NCBI RefSeq assembly: GCF_041296385.1
Contig: NC_091019.1
Span: forward strand, 13,532,531 to 13,596,530
DNA: 64,000 bases
Source: Aphelocoma coerulescens
Lineage: Eukaryota > Chordata > Aves > Passeriformes > Corvidae
Direction of reading: 5' to 3'
The translations under genes were made by a program, and so were the position numbers. Position 1 is the stretch's first letter. Every line of letters begins with the position of its first letter. Positions 40,001 to 52,000 of the stretch are shown one piece after another. Below the pieces are notes generated by a model, which searched no databases, had not been told where the DNA came from, and saw nothing but the letters and a program-made list of their open reading frames with translations.

Positions 40001-43000
40001 AAAGTAGATTTTTTTTTTTTTTCTGCCTTTGAATCCTTTTCCTCATGCTCCCGTGGTCACCTGCCAAATAGTCTGGAAGTGTTGTGCTGAAACTTTGTAA
40101 ATGTGATGCAAATCCTGCCATCAGTTGTTATCCAGAGTTCTGGGCAGAAGGACCCTGTTGTGATCTTAGTTATGAATCCCCACACTCCCCAAAAAAAGCT
40201 TTAGAACTCAAACATTAAGAGCACCTGTTTGCCCCATGATCACTCCTGGATGTGAGTTAATCCTGCTGAAGTTGGCCGGATTGCTGGTGTTGGTAAAGGC
40301 GTACCAGTGTTGCTTCCTCTCTCCTGAAATTAGCATGGAGGTTTCATCTGGCCCAAGAGCTTCCCTTTTGAAGTGCCTTTTCTCCTGTGTCCCTTTGCTC
40401 CCAGATAACCATCCTACAAGCCAGAGTTTAGGGACTTGTCACACCTGTGGTCACACAGCTGGATGGAACTGAATTGAACAGGTCCTGCTTCAGGATGCAC
40501 GGCCGTTCAGACATCATAAGAATTTGCTTTGCTTTTGACTGGACCTTACTAACACTTTGGGTTGGATTTGTATTTTGTTGTTTGTTTTGCTGTATTTATT
40601 TATCAGACAATTCTGAGTAGTATGCTGGCCTTTGCTGTTACTCATTCCAGTTTTCTTGTGTATTTTTCTAAGCACAGAGCAGAATGTCTTTGCACTACTC
40701 CAAAACCAGATCCTGGAATTAGCCCAGTTGTCTCCCGTGCCTGCTTTTCTGTGCTACAATGAAGTACACAAAGCCCAAGTAATAAAATCACGTTTTTTCA
40801 GGACTCCCTGCAAAATTGAGCCCAGCATAAACCGTGTGTTAAGTACTCGCAAACCTGAGGAGCAGGAGGACCCACTGCAGCGAGTGCAGCATCACCAGCA
40901 GGATGCTCAGGAAAAGAAAGAGATGGTGATGTACTGCAAAGAGAAAGTTTATGCTGGAGTTGACGAATTCTCTTTTGAAGAGATCCGAGCTGAAATCTAC
41001 AGGAAGAAAGCGAGAAAGAAAGATGAAGGTATGTTTCAAAGTGGGCTGAAGCAAGTAAGGCTTTCCAGATGGAGTCATAAAAGTGTATTTGCTTCTGTCT
41101 GTATTGCAGCTGCTTCTCTTTTTCTGCTGGGATAGCTGTTTAACTGCTCTGAGGTACAGAGCCAGTAACATATTCAACAGCTTTATCTGGAAGCTGTGGG
41201 ACAGGGAAAGACCACCAGAAGTTTTGGTCCCTTGGCAATTCAGGCTGTACCCACAGACTGTACGTGAAATACTCGTTGGGCCTTACAGGTGGTTTTTTCC
41301 TTAGATGAAATACAAGCCATAGAACGGAAGAAGGAAGAAATACAAAGGAAAATTGAGGAGCTGGAAAAGAAATTAAAGAGGAAAGAAGGTGACAAGCAGC
41401 AACAGTCTCATGAACCGGTATTGTTCTCATTTAACTGTTCTTTTCAAAGTAGCTGCAATTTTAAATAAAAGTACCCAAGAAAGCCAAAAGGAAGCAGATC
41501 TGATATTCTTCTAACACATTTTAAACTTCTTGTGACAGGATTCTTCACTAATAAAGTATATTCTCTCTCTCTCTCCTTTCCTTCCCTGTTTCCAAAACAA
41601 TGCCTTCATAGTAAATACTTTAAATAATGAAACAGAGTCGTGCCTTTGTTGTAAGCTATGTAACTGCTTACATGTCCTTCACAGGAGACTTTAGTTACTT
41701 TGCAACTGTTAAAGTTTATATATGGTTGCAAAGAGTAAATGATGCATTTAACTACAGTATGCAATGAAAGTGGACTTTCTTCATGCAAGTAAGCTAAGTA
41801 TAAATAAAAATGGCTAAAGACAACTGTTATCTATCAGGGTTTTAATGACTACGTGGCATTATCATCATGTTTTCGGAACCTTTTTGCCTGGTTGCGCTTC
41901 CACCACTGTAGAATCGAAGTGCGGCTTTGTTTCCACAGGCAGCAGAGATAACGGGAGCTTCAGCACCTTTGGGAATGCAAGCATTTACTTTTTCCAGCGC
42001 AACAGGATATGGGGAGAAACAGCCTCAGTCACAAAGGTAATAGAGGGGTTTTTAGCCAGCAGTGAGAAGACTTGTGAGGATATTTAGGTATGAGTAGTAA
42101 CATGGATCACCAACAGCCTGTTTTTGCAGGTAGAATGGAATAAAGCCTTGGCATCAGCCTGTAACCAGGATGTGTGCTCTTTCTCCATATGCTTATTTGT
42201 CTGAGGGATCTTAACTTCTTGCAAGTAGCACTTGTCATCTTGGCTTACTGTTTTTACAGGGTTTGTTTACGTTTTGTGAATGTCTGTAGAATACAAACTT
42301 GTTTCTTTTCTGTTTTTCACAGTGAATTCCAGGTCTATGAAGATACTCAACTACAGAAACCATCTTGTTCTGAGGGTAAGTAGTCAAGTTTTTTAGCGTC
42401 AAGGAGAAGGTTTGGTTAAAGGGAAGTGTTCCGTGAATACCGAGATGGCAGCAAAGTAAAACCCAAAGCCTAGGTGGGTTAGAAGAATGACAGTGTGTGT
42501 GCTAGTAGTGCCTTTTACCATATTGACCACAACATGGGGCATCTGAGATCTGAGAACTGTCACTATCTGAAAGAACTTCCAAGCAGAAGAGCATTTTCCT
42601 TTCAGCAGCTGGAAAGCTTTCTTCCATCTTTCATGTTTGCAGTCTTACTAAAATCTCAGAGGAGTTTAATGCTACCATTAGAGCGATACTTCCTTCAGTC
42701 CTTTTTCCCCGGAGCTTTTGGTAGAGGAATACAGACAGAAACTGTATATTTTTGATTTTGGTAAGTTGTGTGGGGAAGGTCACATCCTGAAGAAATTTAC
42801 TTCTGATCCGACCTGACTCTGTTGCTGTTGACAGAGGTTTTCCAGACTCCTGATGTGTGCCCAGATACCCACAGTGGAAATCCATTTGTAAACTCTGAGG
42901 AGGAACAGAGAAATGAGGGCAGCCTTGCAAAAAAAGGTACAAATTCTGAAGCGTAGTGTAAAACCAGCACGTTAGCTCACATAATATGGTGGTAAATGTG

Positions 43001-46000
43001 TGGTTCATTAATGTGACAAACCCAAGCCTTTTTGAATGGGCTTCTTTATATGGGCCAGCTCTGTAGCTGCCTGCTAGGAGCAGTACTTTTAAGACCAGGT
43101 GTTAACCATTTGAAGTAGTGTTGGATATGCTATTTTGGAAAAACAGTGGATATGATAGAGCCTCTTGGTTTTTCTTTACAGATGTAGGTCTGCTTCCCCC
43201 ACCGGCTGCTGCTCCATTTTTCTCTATATTTGATGAATCCTCTACTTTGACAAATCAGAATATAAGGTAGAATTATTCAAGACCTAGATTTCAGAGGGAA
43301 GGAAAACGGAAGTGTCAAAGCACTTTGTGTAGCAGCTGAATAACTGTTTTTTGCAGGGGTGTGGGGGGGTGTGCATTTTGTTTTGTTTCTATGGGGATTC
43401 TTTATTTCCTCGCTGAGAGTCCATGATGAGGAAATACTCTCCTGTTCTTCATCCTCAACCTAGAACTATTTAAGCTGCTCTGTAGACCTCCTTCATTCTG
43501 GAGAGCTGTATCTATTGCATACTGGTAGTTCTGTAGTAGAAATTAGTTGATTGAAATTATCAATAGACTTCAATTCTTGAGAGGAATGTGTTGGAGATCA
43601 GAAGCTGCTCTAATACATTTGTAATTGACTGTAACTTCTTCTTAGTTGTTCAGCAGATCGTAGCCAGAAAAGTGCCCGTCAACCTCTCGCTGTTCTTAAG
43701 CCTGTGGATTCTCTGACTGCCAAGGAAAACACAGCAGCAGCAGCAGCAGCAGCCTGTGTAAGGAAACAATTCACCCCACAGCAGATTTCCTGCCCAGGAG
43801 ACACCAACACAGCCTGTGCTGCTGTCAGACTGAGCTAGGCTGGACTGGCATCACGTGTAAAAAGCAAGGATTCTAAACTGCTGTCTGGCATGGCAATAAC
43901 TGAACGGGGTGATGATGAGATTATACTGCAGATATAATGCTGTGGCTGCCTCGTCCCTGGCGGTGTTCCAGGCCAGGTTGGATGGGGCTTGGAGCAACCT
44001 GGAGCTAGTGGAAGGTGTCCCTGCCCATGGCCAGGGGGTGGAACTCGATGGTCTTTAAGGTCCCTTCCAACCCAGACCACTCTGGGATTGTATAATAAGT
44101 AGAATTCATGAAGACTGAGTGTCCTATTCATGTTGGAAGGTGGTGGAGTGGAAGAAAGGGAAATGTTCAGCTTTTAATTAAAGAAAAATTTGTCTTAAAG
44201 TCTTTCACTTTCTCTTCACTGTCTCTTCTTTTTTTTTCAGGATGAGCTGAATGGAATTGAACGTTTGACTGAGGATGCCATTGTGACCGGCTCCTACAAG
44301 AACAACACCCTTTGTGCCAACCCAGAAGACACGTGTGACTTCAACAGGGCTGCCCACCTGGCCTCAACGCCCTTTCATGGGGTGGTAGCTCAGAGACTCC
44401 CAGCTCCTGCTTTCTCACAGAGTGAACTGAAGGAAGACAGTCCGGAATCCGAGAGCGCACCTCTGAATCAGGAGACGCTGGTGTGTGAAGGAGAGTACAC
44501 TGAAGCTCTCTGTGTAAAAAAACTGAGGTAATCAACAGTAAAGGACCTTAAACCCCTCCTCCTGCATGTCTTTCACAGCTGTGGTTTTAGTGTGGCTAAG
44601 GAAGGAGTTTTCTGAAAAGACCAGAATATACTGGGGAGAGCCATTTCTTTAGCTCAGGGTCCACTCTGCCTTGAGCAGATTTAAGAGGTAATAGCAAGCC
44701 CACTTGGCTTTTCAGCATTACTGCTGTGGGACTTAACAACAAGGCTTTTTAACAAAATAACTTGTAGAGAAATTAATAAATGCATTCTGTCTTCATTATC
44801 AAACATGACAAGCAGAATCACTGGTTCCTTTTATACTCATAGGCTTCTGCACTTATTTTGACTATATAAAATGCATTTAGTGTTTGTGGTTTTGTTCTAC
44901 AGAGTTAAGAAGCTGGAGAGAACAAAAAACTAGCAAACAACATTTTATCATTGTGAAGAAAAAACATCTGTTGTATGGGAGTTTCTTAGTCTAGAGCTGA
45001 GTTGGATTTTCTGGCTGTTAGTGTGTAAACGTGTATACCCTGCTGAAGGTGTTTTGTACTTGGGAGGTTCCTTGTAAACTGTGCTGATTTTAATTAGGAG
45101 GAGTTATTTTCCACCAAACCCTTCACTGCTTTGAAAGCACTGAAATTTTATAGCAAAGGGAGTGATAAATATTCAGTATGTCTTCTGTTGTAGCAGTCAG
45201 ATTTGGTGGAAGAGAAGATCAAAAAAACCATCTACAGACTAAGTTTCTGAGTATAATCAATCATCCAAACTGAAATGAAGCTTTGACATGACTACTGGCT
45301 TTCTGCTAGGGATGGGAAAGAATTTCTTCATGTTAATTAAATCTGGGTGTGAGCAGTAACCTCTCCTAGTGCCCGGGTTGACATTATCTACAACTTGTAT
45401 CTTTGGGAAGTCTGAGTAGTTGATGGCTTTATTTACAGCCCGATCATGGAAGCAAGCCTGGAAGATACTCGCTCATCAGGTTCTTCAGTCTCAGGAGGTT
45501 CTCTGTCCTCTGTTACACAAATGTCTGCTATTAAATATCTGCAGATCACTGAGAAACTGGATCTGGCTCAGAGCTTGCCTGCTGAAGTGGTTACTGATTC
45601 TGGAGGTGGAAATGTTACTGGTTAGTACTACCTTGAATTTCATTCACAACTAATAACTCGCAGCTGTGACAAAAAGTGGGTTTTTTTTCTGTCCTTCCTC
45701 TATCCCACTGTGCTTTGTGTGTTTCCCATTGCTATGCGTTGTGACTGAACTTGTCTCCCTTGTCTGAAGCAGCAGCGAGGTGCAGTACAGAATGCTTGTC
45801 AGCATCCAAAGCATGTCAATATTAAGGTGACAGAGAAGTTACTTAAGGTACTAAAGCAGGCAGTCTGTAGGAGCAATAAGGTCAAATTCCAAAATTAAAA
45901 ATTTGAACTGAATGGCAGTAATAACTTCTAAGATGGCCTTATTTTGGTTTGTCTTCGTTTTTTCTCTGTAATCATACTGTGTGTCTCCTGATGTGCTGAT

Positions 46001-49000
46001 AAGCTGCTACTTTGAAAAAGATGAATATGAATTTGGAGTCTAGTGTAAGCTGCATAATTTTGGTTTAAATCTGCACTTTTAACTATGCTGTAAGCTGTTG
46101 TGCTGCTTCACAGTATCATCCTTATTCCTATTGAGGGAAAACAGTACTGGTACTTAAATAGTCAATTTCTTTGGGTTTTTTTCTTCTAGTTAAAGGCCCT
46201 TATTTCTCTCTGTTCTAAATATTTAGATTACAGTTAGAACAGAAGCGGTCACAAAAAGCCATCAAAATCTGGCCTGTGGAATTAGATTTGTGTTGAATGA
46301 TGGTTTTCAAGTTGTTTAACCTGCTTTAACTCCTTTGATTTTGGTTTATGGTGCTTAGAATTGCGTAATTGAAAATTCGCAGTGTATCTACTCAGGAGAA
46401 TTATGTTCTCGTGTGCTTGCAGACTACTTTATGATGAAGCATGCTTGGGACCTGGAATGAAAATACAATTAGAAGTGATGTCACTGAAATAGCTGGAATA
46501 TTTTGGATGCATCTTTGATTTGTTTTTCTCATATGTACTTATCTTTAGAGCAAGATGAAAAATCTCTTCAGAAAAAAAAAGAAAGCGTTTGTTCAGATGT
46601 TTTAATGGTCCTTTCTTAAACTTTGGATCTTTCCTGTTGTTTTGTTTCTTGATTTCTGCACATCTCCCTTGAACTGCAGCTCTCACCCTGGATGTAGTAA
46701 TTCTTAATACTGTGTAAAGAATAAAAATTACTTCAGATGTCTGTTAGTTTATTCCTGCAAAAAATGCCAGTAAATTTCCTAGGTTTGTGATGGCAAAAGC
46801 TTGGAACACGTTGTAGCCTCCAGCCTACTCTGTTTCCTGGATCTGCTTTCACAGAATTGCTTCCTGAGCAGTACTTACTGCACTGCTTTTCAAACAAGTA
46901 TGGGTATAACAGTAGATACTCTGGTTCTTACCTGTGTATTGTAAATGTTCTCTCTCATTACAGCATGGCATTTGGGAGAAGGCAGTAGTGACCATCTAGT
47001 TCTTGTGTTTTATCTCAAATGATCAGGCAGAGTAAATGCTACATCGGTTTTTTGCAGATCACCTCATCTGTTGAATGACCTTATGTTCTGTTATGGAGGA
47101 AATCAAGTCCAGTCCTACAGGGAATTATCTTAGGTGTCTTCCAGGAGATAAAAAGCCATTAAGTTCTTAACATTGCAATGACCAGCAGAGTTGGAGTCCA
47201 ACTTTGTTTTCCTTTTCTTACATAAAACCTCTGCTGTAATCAAAGGACTAAATTTCCCTAAACCCCGTAATGTAAAAACCCCAAAGTGATCACTTGCTCT
47301 GGGCATGGATTTAAAAAAAGGAGTGTTGGTTTGCAGCATGAGTTTGAATTCTGCTGTGGCTGAAATAATTCAGAGCTTTGTCTCTTGTGAAAGATGCATT
47401 TTGCATGATGCTACAGTAGAACCCTTGAGACCTGATAATGGTGTGTAAGGCAGTTATAAAGACAAGGGTCACATTGACTTCCCAGAACTATTGGAAAGAG
47501 ATGAATTGACTTGCTAAGAGGTAGTAAATCAGAATGTGGATTGAAAGCTTCCAGTATCCAGGTTACTTTTACTGACAGATATAACCAAGTTGCAGAAAGT
47601 TAACATAATTTCAGCTCATCTCTTCATGTTGTTTTTTTTTTTCTTAGCGGATGATGTGGCTCAGTTCCTGTGGACCCCTGGACAGCGTGAAAAGCTTTTA
47701 GATTCTGTGCTAGCATCTGCTTCTCCAGATTTTCACTTGGAGACTGGAGCTCTGCCTCACATGGAGGTGAAGAAAGACGTTGAGCTGGGTAGGTGTGCCA
47801 GACACTCTGCAGTGCAGAGTTTGTGTTCTGATGGGTTTGATTTATGGTTCATACTCACCCTCTTAGTTTTTTGTGGTGCAGGTGGGGAATGACTTGGGAA
47901 TAGCTATTTACTGTGACAGATCATGAATGTAAACTTTCTTCGCAGGAAATGAGACTTACTGCATCAAAATGGAATACTGGAACAATAAAGAATACAAGAT
48001 GTTTTTTGCCATTCCAGCTCGATGTGTTTTCCAGTGGTATGCAAAGGGATGTGCAATAAAGGTAACACGCATGATGGTTATTGTACAAGAAGTGTGAAAT
48101 GGTAAAATCTCATCCATTAATATAAACCCCTAATTTCTGAATTCTATGCATGAAGTTTGCTACTTCAAGTCCTCTTCCTAATTGTGGATCTAGATTAAAG
48201 TTTCTGACTGCGAAAAATGTCTTCCTTGGTCAAGTGGGAGTAGAAAAAAAGAGGATGAGAAGAATATGAAGATGAGCAATTTTCACTTTATTCCAAAAAT
48301 AAATGTTCTTCTTATGTACCTTCTTGTAGGTGTATTCTCAGCCTGTGCCTTGGGATTTTTATATCACCCTTGAGTTACAGAAGCGTTTGAATTCTGACTT
48401 TGACCAGAGCTTCAGTGAGAATTGCAGCTGTTACCTGTACCAGGATGGCTGTGCCATTGTGCACAGAGATACAAATTGCTTCACGCTCAGGGTCAGTACA
48501 GACAAACCAAGGACAATTCCTAGCAAACTCCTGCTTGGGTGCCAGTAGTGAATTTGGGGTGGTGTTATGCTCATTGCTGAAGAGCTGCTGCTGTTTAATC
48601 CTGCAATACAGATGCTCTGGTCTTTATCTGTGTACTCTGGTCTTTATCTGTGTACAAATCACGGCTGTCTGCTAATGCCTCAGTTGGGTCTGGTTTCTCA
48701 TAGATTCATAGATCATGTGCTTCTCAGAGACAATCTTGAACCAATTTTTCACATTTTTTGTCTTTGTGAGTCATAAAGGACTGGAGCCAAGAACCACATG
48801 TTATTCCACAGCAAGATTGGCATCTAAAGCTGTTGTTTAACTTGACCTCTTTCAATACATTCCAGTCAGCTATAGCAAGGTCATAGCATTTAATGTCTTG
48901 CTGAATGATTAACACTTTGTCTTGGAAGTGCATTTTGAATTCTTGCATGCAATACCACTGAAATTCAATAGTGATTTCAGTCCTCAGTTCAATTTCCCCC

Positions 49001-52000
49001 TCCTGATCTTTTGTCCAATTTTGAATAATAATGTTTCCTAACAGTTTACTGTTCTTGTAATTCTGTCTGGGCTGATCATGGGCAAAATCTGATTACACTA
49101 AATTTAGGGTGGGGCCATTACCTCTGTACAGATGAATAATGAAACAAAAGGTCAGCTATAAATATTTCACCTAATCTAAAGTAGAAGGGTACAGAGATAG
49201 ATGTTTATTCTCTTTTCAGGATATTCTCCGTGACCATAAGTTCATCACAAAGGAAGTCCTCTTCTTGGTTGTTCATGATCTTCTGCATGTGGTAGAGAAG
49301 CTGCACAAAGCAGAGATTGTCCATGGAGATCTGAGGCCAGAGGTGTTGTTTCTGGGAGACAGGTTTGTCTCTTCCTATGAATATGGGAGGTACAGAACAG
49401 TCATTTCAGCTACAGGTCCCGTGCTGCTGTAACTTCTACCCTTGAGCTGGGGTACTGAAGTACTGAGGCCTGAAAAACAGGCCCTGAGCCAAAGTTGACC
49501 TCTAGTTGAACCTTCCAACCAAATGTTATATTTGTATCCACTCATTATCAAAGTATCATTAGCAATATGATCTATGTATCCACTCATTGTTGAAACATGT
49601 ATTCACCTTCCTGTATTTAGAAACCAGATAAAGCCACACCTGGGTTTTGGGGGTGTAGGAGCAAAGGGAACTCACTAGGTTGTTCCTTGAGCCCTGGCCA
49701 GGCTTTGGGAGGAACCCAGGAGGAGGCTGACCCCAGATGTTCCCGCACTGAAAGTTGTGTGAGCTTGTTCATTGCACCCTCTCCAAGCTGGGTCCTGTCC
49801 CAGCACAGTCAGAAGCTTCTTTGCCTGTGGGTGGACACACCTGTAGGAATTCTCAGTTCCGGGAGGGGCTCGCCAGTGCTTGGCTGCCACAGGGGTCCCC
49901 AGGTGCTGTGTGGCTCTGGAGAATGGTGAAGTCTTAGGGTCACTGGTACTGTGCCTCAATCCCTGTAGACAATCTTTGGTAGCAATGCTGAGGTGCATTG
50001 CTGAGCTTCTCCTTGTGTAGTTCTTTACAGTTTTGCATTATAGAAAATTACACTATTCCTTAAGCTGGTTTCTGTGTCTCTTGTGCTGAAGCTGCCCACT
50101 GGCAAAACATATACTGATTTTGCAATCCAGGTTTTTTAGGCTCCAGCGTATTCTGATAAGAGTGAAAACACTTGATTTAGGAATAAACCTTCCTGTAGAA
50201 ATAGTATACATTGACGTTGTAAATTTTATGCTCATAAAATAGTTTTGCTATTGCCTGTGTTTTTAAGTTTCCGCTTTACCAAGGTTCTGGACCGCTAACT
50301 CAATATGGTTCCTAACTTGCCTTTGGCTTTACATATCTGAGGCCCAGGAAATTAGAAGACATACAACAGGTGGGACTGAAATATCCAGATACCCTTAAAC
50401 GAAGTGTTGGGCTTCCTCTGCAGTCCAGCTTGTACCTTGATGCATAGACCTAATTTTCTTCTTTAAGCTCTTTCCCATGTTATATTAACAAAGTCACGTA
50501 TCCCTTAGAATGTGATTTGTGAATTAAGAGTGGTGATGCCTGGAAATAGAACACAAACTTCTCCAGACCATCTTAGAACAATAATATAAAAGCAAACCTT
50601 CACTTGAAAGCCTTCAGGTACCCAATACGGTGAAAAATAGTGCCCCAAATTAGATCCTTACAATTGATAAGATCGGGCAATTAGAGGAGCGGTTGGTTAG
50701 GTAATCTCCCATCCCAGGTTCTGCCCTCCTACCCTACCTTTTTTATGCCTGTGATTACGTGGTGCAAAATAAAAAGTCCTTGGAGAAGTAACAGGCAAGA
50801 CATAACAGAATTTTAGGAATGTGTCAATAAGCACCTGTTCACTGTGGGAAGAAAGGTGGCAAAGTACTAGAAGTTACACCAAGGCACTTAACAGTCTACA
50901 AAGCTGCAAATACATGAAGATTACATAAAAGCTAAAGACTTCAGGCATCAGTGGGAAGGCAGTAACCAGAATGTCTAATGAATCGGATATAATTCTATTA
51001 CATAAATTCACTGGGGCTGTTCTTAGTTATCACCGATACGTTAAAAATAGCTATTAAACTTAAATTTACTTTGAGCCTACAGTCATCTAACATGCATACT
51101 CACAATATATTTTACTTATAATTTCTTTGTGGTTATTTTATTAATAACTTCTTTTTATAATTATTTATAAATTACATACCTGTACTATACAAGCTTTAGT
51201 ATTTTCTTCACATCCTGCAGTGGGTTGTCTTGCACGTCCCTTAGGGTGCTGCATCCTGTTTTGGAAGTCACTGATCTAATAGTGGCTTGATGGACTTGGA
51301 TATCTCCTGCTGGATTTCTCTGTGGCAATTACAAAACAAACAACTGCCAAAAAGTTAGGGTAATGGTTTGGGGTTTTTCAAATTGCAAAAGGACAAGTGC
51401 ATAGTATAAATTACAAAATAAGTTCACAGCATACAAGTGTAAGAATAGTAGTGAGAGCTGTGATATGTGGATATTGTTGGCTTGGCAGCCGTCGATAGAA
51501 ATATTCCTCCCTGCCCTTCCTGTTTTTCCTCCCTCACCTGTAGACTAGAAAAAGTTTGTAGAAGTATTATCAAGCTTAATTATTTTTTGTATCAAGTATT
51601 CTGAGATTTAGAAGGAGAGAGAGAAGTGCAAAACATTACACTGATGCCAAATTGATTTTTGCGTTTTTGCTTTTACCTATTCTCTATATTCTTTACATAT
51701 ATATATATATATATTTGTAGCTCTGTAGCCTAGTACTGTATTCATAGCTAGCATTTTACCTACTCTACTAGACAGAAAGACAAAAAAAAAGCAGCTCCAA
51801 GCCCTGGGGTCCAAAGTTAGGCTCTGTAGGAGCCAAGGTTGAAAACCAGCTCTTTGAGACACATTTTCATAAACAAAGTTTAGTTCCTATCGGGGGCAGG
51901 TTAGAAAAGGGTAGAACCAGGGAGGAATTACCTCATCATCTGTGACTCTAACTGGGTATTCTTCTCAGTTATGCTAATTTGCTAAACATATTAGAATTGT

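Larger units (their letters stand above)
31936..44836 (+). repeat. Tandem duplication, copy 2 (intact 5' BUB1B segment)
   Basis: Copy 2 abuts copy 1 at ~31935 (TTATACT|TGTAGAGAGAAGG) and ends near ...TTATACT at 44837, after which the gene continues in unique sequence (CATAGGCTTCTGC). It holds promoter, exon 1 region and exons 2-16. It has no ERV: the empty insertion site is at about 41893-41905. Confidence 0.92.

Noticed and set aside
49620..49990. GC-richer block in intron 21 as an exon or LTR
   Set aside because: No splice-compatible coding exon, LTR ends or poly(A) signal was convincing.
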